Source: Arthrobacter sp. ISL-85 (GTDB lineage: Bacteria > Actinomycetota > Actinomycetes > Actinomycetales > Micrococcaceae). From it: a DNA stretch of 35,357 nucleotides. The stretch is from NCBI RefSeq assembly GCF_018613675.1, contig NZ_JAGGPQ010000030.1, positions 1-35,357 of the forward strand. The letters run 5' to 3'. The position numbers were made by a program, and so were the translations under genes. Numbering within the stretch: position 1 is the stretch's first letter; each line of letters opens with the position of its first letter. Shown piece by piece: positions 1 to 8,049 of this stretch. The notes under the pieces were generated by a model, which had not been told where the DNA came from, did no database searches, and saw only the letters and a program-made list of their open reading frames with translations.

Positions 1-105
1 GACACCAACGGCACCCTCTGGACCTACCCCGGCCTAGGCAACGGCCTCTTCGGCTGGCGCATCAAAGTCGGCGACGGCTGGAACGTCATGATCGCCATCA
101 GCTAG
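1..105 (+). CDS. FG-GAP/VCBS-repeat-like secreted protein, C-terminal end (partial)
   Basis: The open frame enters from the left edge and stops at TAG 103-105, giving 34 residues. The piece reads like one blade of an FG-GAP/VCBS repeat: an Asp-x-Asn-Gly start, LWTYPG, a Gly-Asn-Gly turn and WRIKVGDGW. Such repeats build beta-propellers in secreted actinobacterial hydrolases and surface proteins. The rest of the gene lies outside the window, so the enzymatic domain, if any, cannot be known. It converges on the SDR gene with only a 16-base gap. Confidence 0.6.
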   Translation, partial: DTNGTLWTYPGLGNGLFGWRIKVGDGWNVMIAIS

Positions 106-121
106 GGGCTGTTCGCATCCC

Positions 122-904
122 TTACCAGACGGAGTCCCCGCGCAGGACGGCGTCGCTGCCGCCATCCACGTAGACTATCTGCCCGCACAGGTGCGTGTTT
201 TCCACGCTGTTGAGCCAGGCCAGCAGCCGGGCAACGACGATGGGCTCGGCGATGCCGTTCAGCGGCATCGGGACCACCTTCAGCAGAGACTCCCGCTCCT
301 CTTCTGTGGCGATCAGGTCCGCTGTCATCGGCGTGGCGATGACACCGGGTGACACGGCATTCAGCGGGATCCCGGCACCGGCCCACTCCGCAGTGGCCGC
401 CTGGCGGCGGACCCACCGGGAGAGCGCCAGCTTGGTGGACGCGTAAATGAGCCGGCCAGTGGTGGCCGGTTCCTTCGCCAGGACCCCCGCGCGTGCCAGG
501 GCCGGCTGCTCGTCCCCGGGGGCCAGCAGCGCAACCAGCTCATCGTCACTGGCCATCAGGGCAGCCATGGATGAGACCAGGACGGCGCGCGGAGCTTCCG
601 ATCCCTGCAGCAGCGGCCGGAGCCCTTCAAGCGTTGCGACGGTCCCGAAAAAATTCACGGCCACCGTGGCGGGATCCGGCAACGCAAGGCCTGCGTTCGC
701 GTAGATGGCGTCGATCCTGCCGCCGCTGACTTTCCTTACGGCGTCCACCACGCCGGTGCGGCCTTCAGCGGTGGAGAGGTCGGCCACCACCTCGGCGTCA
801 TGGAGATCCACGCCGATGACGCGTTCACCGCGCTGCTCGAGCAACTCCTTTGTTGCCTTGCCGATGCCGGATGCGGAGCCCGTAATGACGGAAGCGCGGG
901 GCAT
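122..904 (-). CDS. SDR family NAD(P)-dependent oxidoreductase
   Basis: A 260-residue classical short-chain dehydrogenase. The nucleotide-binding motif TGSASGIG is at residues 8-15, NAG at 70-72, the catalytic Ser near 111-112, and the YASTK active site has Tyr154 and Lys158. The long segment between the catalytic Ser and Tyr (about 118-150) resembles the 3-alpha-hydroxysteroid/coniferyl-alcohol dehydrogenase-like subgroup. The start at 904 is chosen because a GGGAAAGAAGG ribosome site precedes it; a longer frame reaches 943 but lacks this. The substrate cannot be read from the sequence. It follows the S8 protease genes on the same strand after 78 bases and may be cotranscribed. Confidence 0.88.
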   Translation of the reverse strand: MPRASVITGSASGIGKATKELLEQRGERVIGVDLHDAEVVADLSTAEGRTGVVDAVRKVSGGRIDAIYANAGLALPDPATVAVNFFGTVATLEGLRPLLQGSEAPRAVLVSSMAALMASDDELVALLAPGDEQPALARAGVLAKEPATTGRLIYASTKLALSRWVRRQAATAEWAGAGIPLNAVSPGVIATPMTADLIATEEERESLLKVVPMPLNGIAEPIVVARLLAWLNSVENTHLCGQIVYVDGGSDAVLRGDSVW

Positions 905-982
905 GATGCCTTCTTTCCCTGGCTGGTGGGGCGAGGCCCCCAAAGGCCTGTGCCCCGTGCCGGGCCATGAACCAACCGGCCA

Positions 983-2242
983 CTATTTGACCGCACTGTT
1001 GGCGTTGACCCGGCCGTATGCCCAGTAGGTGCCGGTGCCGGGAACCTCGTCAGCAGTGGACTCGACGTCTGCGCGGATTGAGGTGTTCGTGGCACCGGGA
1101 TGTGAGCTCCAGGCCAGCGCTGCCGCTCCTGCGACGATGGCTGAGGACATCGAGCTTCCGTTGCCCACGTCGTAACCCTGTGAGCGGTTGTTCTGGGTGG
1201 CCAGGACGAACGGGTGGTTGGGGAAGGTGGAGTAGACGTTCACGCCGGGAGCCGCGATGTCCACCCAGCCGGCGCCGTAGGTGGAGAACGATGCCTTGGC
1301 GTCGTTGTTGTCCGTGGCGCCCACCGCGATGACGTGCGTGTAGGCGCCCGGGTAGATCTTGGTCTGGTTGCCGCCGTTGCCTGCCGCGGCCACCAGCACC
1401 ACGCCCTTGCTCCAGGCGTTGTTGACGGCGGTTTCAAGGGTCCGCGACGCCCGCACGCCCAGGCTCATGTTGATCACTTTGGCGCCGTTGCTGACTGCCC
1501 AGTCGATGCCGCTTGCCAGGCTGGAGCTGGAACCGACCCCACTGTCGTCGAGGACCTTGCCCGCCAGGATGGTGCAGCCCGGGCAGACCCCTGCCACGCC
1601 GATGGTGTTGTTCACGGTAGCGGCGATGTTGCCTGCCACATGGGTGCCGTGGCCGTAGTAATCCTCGGCCACGGGGTCCCCGGCCTTGGTGGCGGAGCCG
1701 CTGAAGTTGGCACGGGCCACCACCTTCGGAGCGATGTCCGGGTTGTCGCTGGCGACTCCGGAATCCAGCACGGCGACTTTGATGCCGCTGCCGGTAGTGG
1801 TGTTCCATGCTTCCACGGCATCCACGTCGGCGTCCGGCGTGCCCGCCGGGACTGTGATGTCGCCCTTGGCGTTGGTGAACGATTGGCCGTCGTTCTGCAG
1901 GGCATACTGCCGGGGAAAGTACTGGTCTGAGGTGGCGGCGTCCACCGGCTGGTCCGGTTCGGCATATTCGACGGCGGGGTCCCGGCTGAGTGCCTCGATG
2001 AGCCGGCGTTCACTGCCGGCAGGGACGCTGACCAGCTCGGCACCCGTACTGCCAACGGGCAGCCCACCAGCGAGGCCATGCTGCCTCAATACGCCGGCGG
2101 CAGCACCGTCGTCGCGGAACTTGATGATGACTTGTCCCGCAGCTGGTGGCATCCCTCCCGCCGGCTCGGCGGGGAAGGCAAGCGGGACAGGGCCAACCAC
2201 CATGCAACCAGCCGCGAGACCAGCAGTAAAGAGTCTTCTCAT
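983..2242 (-). CDS. S8 family serine peptidase (subtilase), copy 2
   Basis: A secreted subtilisin-like protease of about 419 residues: signal peptide, then a propeptide-like segment containing GQVIIKFRDD and VEYAEPDQ, then the catalytic domain. The triad is Asp160 (AVLDSG), His198 (GHGTHVAG) and Ser364 (GSSMSSA). The usual GTSMASP block is altered, with Ala where the conserved Pro normally stands. It is a close paralog of the protease at 3333-4598, sharing long identical stretches such as KVINMSLG. The start at 2242 aligns with the paralog start; alternatives are ATG 2251 and GTG 2332. The GTG would overlap the upstream stop as GTGA, so translational coupling is possible. It is last in a protease-phosphatase-protease block. 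Confidence 0.88.
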   Translation of the reverse strand: MRRLFTAGLAAGCMVVGPVPLAFPAEPAGGMPPAAGQVIIKFRDDGAAAGVLRQHGLAGGLPVGSTGAELVSVPAGSERRLIEALSRDPAVEYAEPDQPVDAATSDQYFPRQYALQNDGQSFTNAKGDITVPAGTPDADVDAVEAWNTTTGSGIKVAVLDSGVASDNPDIAPKVVARANFSGSATKAGDPVAEDYYGHGTHVAGNIAATVNNTIGVAGVCPGCTILAGKVLDDSGVGSSSSLASGIDWAVSNGAKVINMSLGVRASRTLETAVNNAWSKGVVLVAAAGNGGNQTKIYPGAYTHVIAVGATDNNDAKASFSTYGAGWVDIAAPGVNVYSTFPNHPFVLATQNNRSQGYDVGNGSSMSSAIVAGAAALAWSSHPGATNTSIRADVESTADEVPGTGTYWAYGRVNANSAVK

Positions 2243-2328
2243 GGGGGCCATCTTTGCCCGGCCCAGGCCAGCCCGGATAGGGGTAAAAGTCCCAAGCATG
2301 GTGCCCAGGCACGGATGCCGGGGCATGG

Positions 2329-3339
2329 TCACGGCGCGGAGCGGGTCCCCGAATCCGTATTGGACCCGGTGGTTGCCACAAAGTTCCAGTCGAATGAACC
2401 GTCGCCGTGAAGCGTCAGCCGGAGGAACCCGCGGGAGTCGCTGAACCGCTTTGCGATGTATGTCGGCTTGCTGGTGAAGGGCCGGGTATCGATGCCTCCG
2501 GTGGAAACCTGGAAGGCCGTCATCCCGTCATCGACGCACTTGTCCGCGTTGTTCACGGGGCAGGACCTCTCGTAGTTGTGCTGCGAACCTGACAGGGTCA
2601 GCCGGACCCGGTACTTCCACATCACATCAATCCACGGCTTTTGGTCACCAGCCCGCCCGTGTTCGCTCGTGTCGGAGGTGAAGTACGGTTCGTGGTAAAC
2701 CACCGCCAGGTGCTGGCCCGCGGCCTGGGCGGCAGCGAGGTCCTTGTCCAGCCAGGCGGTGGCCGCCGCAGCCTGCGAGGGGTCGTACCGCCACAACGCG
2801 GATGATAGGAAGGCGAAGTGCCACTTTCCGAAGTCCTTCGAATACGGTTGCCCGTTCGGGATGAATCCACGCTGCTGGTTGATCGCAGCCTTCGCGGACG
2901 ATCCGGGGCATTGGCCGTTCATGAAGTCGTCCAGGTCCTCGTTGCGGCCCGGTTCCCAATCGTGGTTCGGGGCGGATATCCAGTACAACTTGGGCATGGT
3001 GCCGCCCCACAGCGGCTTCCAGTAGTTCACATAGTCCTCGCAGTGCGCGGTGCTGTACTGGAAGTCCCCCAGTCCCATGAACGCGTCAATCTCGTTGTTC
3101 CCGACGAGCCGGGCAATCGCCGCACCGTTGCGGCCGGACGGACTGTCGGGGTCAACATTATGGTCGGGGTTCATATCGCCAACAGCGGCAATCTGGACAT
3201 CCGGCACCGGTGACTGTTGGTCGGGGGGTTGCGGCGTGCTGTTGCACCCCGCAGCGGCGATCGCCAGGAGGGCCGCGGCCACCGCGGCCCCTGCACATCG
3301 GAGGACGGTGCCTCTCCCCCGGCTTGCCGCGCTCAACAA
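2329..3339 (-). CDS. Secreted purple-acid-phosphatase-like metallophosphoesterase lipoprotein
   Basis: A 336-residue calcineurin-like phosphoesterase predicted to be exported. An Ala/Leu-rich signal segment ends in AAGC with lipidation Cys32. Metal-site motifs follow in the family order: VGDMN, GLGDFQY (the GDxxY type of purple acid phosphatases), PNHDWE, YHEPYF, and GSQHNYER near the C-terminus. The start is a TTG at 3339, chosen because GGAG lies 7 bases upstream and because it overlaps the stop of the upstream protease (TTGTTGA), implying coupled translation. An ATG at 3474 would lie deep inside the protease gene and add a non-signal-like leader. It probably hydrolyses phosphomonoesters outside the cell; the substrate is unknown. 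Confidence 0.8.
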   Translation of the reverse strand: MLSAASRGRGTVLRCAGAAVAAALLAIAAAGCNSTPQPPDQQSPVPDVQIAAVGDMNPDHNVDPDSPSGRNGAAIARLVGNNEIDAFMGLGDFQYSTAHCEDYVNYWKPLWGGTMPKLYWISAPNHDWEPGRNEDLDDFMNGQCPGSSAKAAINQQRGFIPNGQPYSKDFGKWHFAFLSSALWRYDPSQAAAATAWLDKDLAAAQAAGQHLAVVYHEPYFTSDTSEHGRAGDQKPWIDVMWKYRVRLTLSGSQHNYERSCPVNNADKCVDDGMTAFQVSTGGIDTRPFTSKPTYIAKRFSDSRGFLRLTLHGDGSFDWNFVATTGSNTDSGTRSAP

Positions 3340-4598
3340 GCCAGGGCTCCGACTGCCCTGCAGGCGTTCACCCGGCCATGGGCCCAGTACGATCCCGTCC
3401 CCGGAATGGGGTCGGCCGAAGATTCGACTTTGGTGCGGACGGCGGTGTTCGACGTGCCCGCCGTCGTGCTCCAAACAAGCGCGGCGGTAGCGGCAACGAT
3501 CGGTGACGCCATCGAGGTGCCGCTGAGGATGTCATAGCCCTCGGAGCTGCCGTACTGAGTCTCCAGCGCGAACGGATGGTTGGGGAAGGTCGAATACACG
3601 CTGACGCCAGGCGCTGCAACGTCCACCCATTTGCCGTAGCTGGAGAAGGATGCCTTGGCGTCATTATTGTCAGTCGCGGCGACGGCGATAACGTTCGGAT
3701 AGGCGCCGGGGTACACCTGGGCCTGGGTCCCGGCGTTGCCGGCGGCGGCAACGATCACCACACCCTGGTTCCAGGCGTTGTTAACGGCAGCCTCGAGGGT
3801 GCGGGAAGAAACCCGTTGCCCCAGGCTCATGTTGATCACCTTCGCTCCGTGGGTGGCCGCCCAGTCAATGCCCTTGGCGATGCCCGCGGAGGAGCCGGCT
3901 CCGCTGTCGTTGAGCACCTTGACGTCCAGAATGCTGCAGCCCGGGCAGACGCCGGCGACGCCGGCGGAGTTGTTGGCAATGGCCGCCACGATGCCCGCAA
4001 CGTGGGTGCCATGGCCGTACCTGTCGTAATCGTCCGGACCAAGGATGGTCTTGTCGCTGAAGTTGACCCGTTCGGCAACCTGCGGCGAGATGTCGTCGTT
4101 GTCCGCGGCTACCCCGGAATCGATGATGGCCACCCGGGTACCCCCGCCGGTGGTGACGTTCCATGCCTCGACGGCGTCCACGTCGGCGTCGTTCCTGCCT
4201 GCGGCCACCGTTACCGTTCCGGCGGTGTTCGTGAAGGATTGCCCCACGTTCTGGAGGGCGTACTGGCGGTCGAAGTACGGGTCGGCCGTGGCAGCGGTAA
4301 CCAGTTGGTCCGGTTCGGCGTATTCAACGGCCGGGTTCCGGCCCAGCGCACCGGCGAGTTGGAGCTCCTTCCCGGACGGCACTTTGACGAGGTGGGCTCC
4401 GGTGCTGCCAATCGGGGGGCCGTCGCTGAGGCCCTGCTGGCCGAGCACTCCGGCTGCCGCGGCGTCGTCGCGGAATTTGACCATGATTTGTCCCGCCACG
4501 GGTGATGCGGGCACGGCAGCGTTGCCCGGAACGACAACGGTGATGCCGCCGAACACCATCACCACCACTCCAAGACCGGATAAGGCTACTTTCTTCAT
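3333..4598 (-). CDS. S8 family serine peptidase (subtilase), copy 1
   Basis: A 421-residue secreted subtilase. The signal peptide spans about residues 1-28 (ends GNAAVPA). A propeptide-like segment with GQIMVKFRDD and VEYAEPDQ lies at about 36-98. The catalytic residues are Asp160 (AIIDSG), His196 (GHGTHVAG), oxyanion Asn288 and Ser362 (GTSMASP). All catalytic elements are intact, in contrast to copy 2, whose Ser block is altered. It is the first gene of the minus-strand block and its stop overlaps the phosphoesterase start. It is likely an extracellular scavenging protease of the fervidolysin/thermitase-like type; that assignment is by motif only. Confidence 0.9.
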   Translation of the reverse strand: MKKVALSGLGVVVMVFGGITVVVPGNAAVPASPVAGQIMVKFRDDAAAAGVLGQQGLSDGPPIGSTGAHLVKVPSGKELQLAGALGRNPAVEYAEPDQLVTAATADPYFDRQYALQNVGQSFTNTAGTVTVAAGRNDADVDAVEAWNVTTGGGTRVAIIDSGVAADNDDISPQVAERVNFSDKTILGPDDYDRYGHGTHVAGIVAAIANNSAGVAGVCPGCSILDVKVLNDSGAGSSAGIAKGIDWAATHGAKVINMSLGQRVSSRTLEAAVNNAWNQGVVIVAAAGNAGTQAQVYPGAYPNVIAVAATDNNDAKASFSSYGKWVDVAAPGVSVYSTFPNHPFALETQYGSSEGYDILSGTSMASPIVAATAALVWSTTAGTSNTAVRTKVESSADPIPGTGSYWAHGRVNACRAVGALAC

Positions 4599-4678
4599 GC
4601 GCTTATCTTGCGCCCCACCAGTAACAGCTGAACAGGGCTGTGGTCGCTAATCTTTTCCGGCAGTGACTACTGGCTGCT

Positions 4679-4696
4679 TTCGTTCGCATAACGAAC
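4679..4696. promoter_or_regulatory. IclR-type operator candidate upstream of the MFS transporter
   Basis: The site contains two overlapping inverted repeats: TTCGTT-N5-AACGAA at 4679-4695 and GTTCG-CATAA-CGAAC at 4682-4696. The second closely resembles the box described for PcaU/PobR/PcaR-type IclR regulators of aromatic catabolism. It lies 125 bases upstream of an aromatic-acid-type MFS gene and 81 bases from the divergent protease start. No IclR gene is in the window, so a regulator would act in trans. Function is inferred. Confidence 0.45.
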
Positions 4697-4820
4697 ATTT
4701 GTGCGTGCAATGAACTTGGAGGTAGTCTCCAATGCGAAACCATGCCGTGGATCACCCTTCCCTGTGACGGGGCTCGCGGAACGGCCTGTTTCTCCCACTT
4801 CCCTGATCGATGAGGATTAC

Positions 4821-6041
4821 ATGACTACTCCCCCTTCCACCCGCGCGTCCCGGTGGCCGGTCTGGCTCTGCTGGCTGGCCATGGTCCTCGACGGCTTTGA
4901 CCTGGTGGTGCTTGGCACCGTCATTCCCACGCTCATCAAGACCGGCGAGCTCGGCTTCGACGCGGTGGGCGCCACGCTGGCCGCAACAATCTCCCTTGTG
5001 GGCGTCGGCCTCGGGGCGCTCTTCATCGCACCGCTGTCGGACCGCTTCGGGCACCGCAAGCTCCTGGTTGTCTGCGTGCTCTGGTTCTCGATCTTCACCA
5101 TCTCGGTGGTGTGGGCTCCCAACGTGGCGGTGTTCAGCGCTTTCCGGCTGCTGGCTGGCCTCGGGCTGGGCGCCTGCCTGCCGGCCGCCCTGGCCTACAT
5201 GAACGATTACGCACCGGCCGGCTCCGCAGGCAAGTCAACCACCCGGACCATGACCGGCTACCACGCAGGCGCGGTGGCGACGGCCTTCCTGGCGCTGATG
5301 GTCATTCCCGACTGGCGCACCATGTTCGTGGTGGGAGGCCTGGCGGGCCTGGCCCTTGTGCCCTTCCTGTGGTTCAAGCTGCCGGAGACCCTTCCGTCGG
5401 AGCTGGCCGCCAAGAAACAGGAGCAGACCGGCTTCCGCGACCTGGCGAAGAAGCCGTACCCCCTGGTGGCCGTGGCCATCGCTGCCGCCTCGTTCATGGG
5501 GCTCCTGCTGGTCTACGGCCTGAACACCTGGCTGCCGCAGCTCATGGCGTCCGCCGGCTACCCCGTCAGCGCGGGCCTTTCCCTGCTCCTCGTACTGAAC
5601 CTCGGCGCCGTGGCAGGCCTCATCATCGCAGGCATCCTGGCCGACCGGCACGGAACCAAGCCCATCGTGCTGCTCTGGTTCGGCCTGTCGGCCGTGTGCC
5701 TTGCCCTCCTCAGCGTCAAGGTTGACAACGCCATCCTGCTCAACGCCCTCGTCTTCGTCACGGGAGTGTTCGTCTTCAGCTCCCAGGTGCTCGTCTACGC
5801 CTGGGTGAGCCAGCTGTTCCCGGCCCGGCTGCGCGCCACCGCCCTCGGTTTCGCCGCCGGCGTGGGTCGCGTGGGCGCCATCGCCGGACCTGCCGTGACC
5901 GGCAGCCTGGTTGCCGCCGGCATCGCGTACCCGTGGGGTTTCTACGCGTTCGCCGCCGCCGGCGCCCTGGCTGTGGTGGCGCTCGTGACCGTACCGCACA
6001 CCATCGCCACCGCGCGCACGGTCCCGGAGAACATCAGCTGA
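4821..6041 (+). CDS. MFS transporter, aromatic acid:H+ symporter-like
   Basis: A 406-residue, 12-TM major facilitator. TM1 carries DGFDLVVLGTVIPTL, the DGxD signature of the aromatic acid:H+ symporter (AAHS) family that includes PcaK and BenK. The loop 2-3 motif reads SDRFGHRKLL, and the matching motif between TM8 and TM9 reads ADRHGTK. The start at 4821 follows GAGG with a 5-base gap; an in-frame ATG at 4701 would add 40 hydrophilic residues not expected for the family. It probably takes up benzoate-like or other aromatic carboxylates, but no degradation genes adjoin it, so the substrate is open. The IclR-like box upstream supports an aromatic-responsive role. Confidence 0.87.
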   Translation: MTTPPSTRASRWPVWLCWLAMVLDGFDLVVLGTVIPTLIKTGELGFDAVGATLAATISLVGVGLGALFIAPLSDRFGHRKLLVVCVLWFSIFTISVVWAPNVAVFSAFRLLAGLGLGACLPAALAYMNDYAPAGSAGKSTTRTMTGYHAGAVATAFLALMVIPDWRTMFVVGGLAGLALVPFLWFKLPETLPSELAAKKQEQTGFRDLAKKPYPLVAVAIAAASFMGLLLVYGLNTWLPQLMASAGYPVSAGLSLLLVLNLGAVAGLIIAGILADRHGTKPIVLLWFGLSAVCLALLSVKVDNAILLNALVFVTGVFVFSSQVLVYAWVSQLFPARLRATALGFAAGVGRVGAIAGPAVTGSLVAAGIAYPWGFYAFAAAGALAVVALVTVPHTIATARTVPENIS

Positions 6042-6073
6042 GCCCGGTTGCCTGGCGGTTCAGGAACTGACGA

Positions 6074-6110
6074 CGGCGGGAGGCCGGCTTTGTGGGCCGG
6101 CCTCCCGCCG
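6074..6110. terminator. Bidirectional terminator hairpin
   Basis: A perfect 15-bp stem (6074-6088 with 6096-6110) with a 7-base loop, lying between the convergent MFS and lipase genes. No clean T-run follows on the plus strand, so it is a strong GC-rich hairpin rather than a textbook factor-independent terminator. Confidence 0.65.
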
Positions 6111-6139
6111 CCGTTATGCTTTATAGTTGAGCTCCCCTG

Positions 6140-6982
6140 CTAGAGGCAGACGGGCTGGTAGGCGGGGTCCGCGGGACCGGAAGGCTGGGCCAGTGCGTTG
6201 GCCACGAGCTGGTGCACCACGGGATCATTCGGGGTCTGGTCGTGTTCGAAGACGTCGGCCGGGCACTTGTCCTGGATGGTGATGTTGGTGACCTGCCGCG
6301 CGGAGCCGTTCAGGAACTGGCTGTTGTAGGGGATCACCACCTCGTCGTGGATGGTGGAGATGACGGTATAAGCCGGACCGGCGACGGTATCGCCGGCTGC
6401 ATTGAGCGTCTGCATGAACGGCGAGCCTGCCTGCTGGTCGGCGCAGGCGGCACAGCCGGCGGCGGTGTAGTCGGGCGTGGGCACCAGGTCCGGCGGCGGG
6501 AGGATCACGCCCTTGGTGCCGTGGTTGGACGGGGCAACGCCCACCAGCTGATGAACGTACTTGGCGCCACCCAGGAAGCCCATGTAGTACCGGGGCATCA
6601 TGCCGCCCTGGCTGTGGCCCACAAGATCCACCTGTCTGGCCCCGGTGGCGGAGCGGACGGCGTCCACGAACGGAGAGAGCTGCTTGGCGGATTCGGTGAC
6701 CGGTGCGGTGGCGTAAACGCCGTTCGTTTCGCCGTAGTTGAGGGCGAAGACGCAATACCCCTGGCTCTTGAGGTACGGCGACAGGGTGGACCAGTTCTTT
6801 TCCATGCTCTCGAACGTTCCAGGCACCAGGACCACAGGATACGGGTGCGCGGCGGACGGTTTGCAGGACCAGTCGTTGGCTCCGGGCGGGGAGACGTCGA
6901 CGGCCTGGGCGGGAGCGGTTGCGAGGGATGAGGCGAGGACTGCGGCGGCGGCCACGGACAGGGCCCGGGTAAGCAATGACAT
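6140..6982 (-). CDS. Secreted lipase/esterase, alpha/beta hydrolase fold
   Basis: A 280-residue secreted hydrolase. Signal peptide residues 1-27 end in APAQA. The lipase body starts near YPVVLVPGT. The nucleophile elbow GHSQGG places Ser124; the likely acid is Asp213 (IHDEVV) and the likely base His247 (FEHDQ). Several Cys residues (40, 77, 177, 180, 240) would fit extracellular disulfides. It resembles the actinobacterial lipase class 2/EstA-type family known from Streptomyces. The start at 6982 is set by AAAGAGG six bases upstream; a longer frame reaches 7240 but runs through untranslated-looking DNA. It likely cleaves short- to medium-chain esters outside the cell. Confidence 0.88.
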   Translation of the reverse strand: MSLLTRALSVAAAAVLASSLATAPAQAVDVSPPGANDWSCKPSAAHPYPVVLVPGTFESMEKNWSTLSPYLKSQGYCVFALNYGETNGVYATAPVTESAKQLSPFVDAVRSATGARQVDLVGHSQGGMMPRYYMGFLGGAKYVHQLVGVAPSNHGTKGVILPPPDLVPTPDYTAAGCAACADQQAGSPFMQTLNAAGDTVAGPAYTVISTIHDEVVIPYNSQFLNGSARQVTNITIQDKCPADVFEHDQTPNDPVVHQLVANALAQPSGPADPAYQPVCL

Positions 6983-7350
6983 GGAAACCTCTTTGTTCGT
7001 CTGTCCTGGGGGCGGCCGGGACTGATGGTCTTGGGGGTGCCCGCCAGTTCCGGCCGGGGTTTCCATGCTGGCAGCGCTGGTCCTCCTCCGCAGCGGAACT
7101 GCACGAACGTGCGGCCAAACGGGCCCTTTTAGGCTGGGCATTCTCCCCCGCCTCAAAGGCCTGGAGGGAGCCGTTGTTACTGGTGAGTAGCGTTTGAAGC
7201 TGCCCGTGCAGCGGGTCCGCCCGCTCACTGGCGTTTGCACGAATGTGCAGCTGGGGAAATGTCAGAGCCCGTCAAGGCCGGTCGAGGCACAAAGGCAACG
7301 GTGGCATGAAACCGCGACGATAGCGGAGCCAGACAGCCGGGGGTTGACGC
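6983..7350. other. 368-base intergenic region upstream of the lipase with two similar palindromes
   Basis: There is no credible gene here. It contains GCACGAACGTGC at 7101-7112 and TGCACGAATGTGCA at 7236-7249: the same GCACGAANGTGC core repeated 136 bases apart. Both lie upstream of the lipase start (6982) and may be operator sites. No confident -10/-35 pair was identified. Confidence 0.4.
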
Positions 7351-8049
7351 TCAGCCGTCCTTTTCCGTGAAGCGGCTAAGGTACCCGAGCCGGGACCCGT
7401 GGACGTGGGCACCCATCTCCTGCTCGGCTGCCTGCGCATTGCCGGCGTCGATCGCGGCCATGATGCCCCGGTGTTCGGCCCAGGACCGGATGCCACGGGA
7501 GCCGACGTCCGCGGCGTAAAGCCACTCGATTTTGCCGGCGATCTGGCGGAGCAGCGCCGTCAAGGATGAACTGCGGCTGAGTTCGGCGATCCCCAGGTGG
7601 AAGCGGATATTGAGCTCAGGCAGCAGCTCCACCTGGCCGCTGCCAACCGCTTCGTCGCCCTCGTCCAGGATTGCGGCCAGTTCCCGCCGCGTCTCCCACC
7701 AGTGTGAATCCGGACCTCCGGAGGAAAAGTGGGCTGCAGCCCGCCGGGCAGCCCGGCGGGCTGTTGCCGCTTCGAGCGCCTCGCGCACCGCGAACAGGTC
7801 ATCGGCGTCGTCCACCGGAATCTCCGACACCGTGGACCCGGCGAAGGGCTTCGACTCAACGAAGCCCTCCACCTCAAGGGCCCGCAGTGCTTCCCGGACC
7901 GGAACCCGGGATATCCCGTATTTCGCGGCCAGTGAAGCCTCGGTGATCCTGGTCCCGGCGGGCAGCGTCCCGAAGATGATGTCGCGCCGGATCTCGTCCT
8001 GCACGCGGGCCCGTGGGGTCGAATCACCGTTAACTAGCGAAGGCTGCAC
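7351..8049 (-). CDS. GntR family transcriptional regulator, FCD (FadR) subgroup
   Basis: About 232 residues. The N-terminal winged helix-turn-helix at residues 38-63 contains ASLAAKYGISRVPVREALR, the GntR signature. The C-terminal domain is the helical, Arg-rich FCD type that usually binds a carboxylate ligand. The start is taken as GTG 8049, because GGAG lies 9 bases upstream and the length fits the family; a frame to 8127 would run far into the ATPase gene. It overlaps the ATPase stop by 20 bases and is the last gene of the transporter/gamma-glutamyltransferase operon, so it is the obvious local regulator. Confidence 0.88.
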   Translation of the reverse strand: MQPSLVNGDSTPRARVQDEIRRDIIFGTLPAGTRITEASLAAKYGISRVPVREALRALEVEGFVESKPFAGSTVSEIPVDDADDLFAVREALEAATARRAARRAAAHFSSGGPDSHWWETRRELAAILDEGDEAVGSGQVELLPELNIRFHLGIAELSRSSSLTALLRQIAGKIEWLYAADVGSRGIRSWAEHRGIMAAIDAGNAQAAEQEMGAHVHGSRLGYLSRFTEKDG

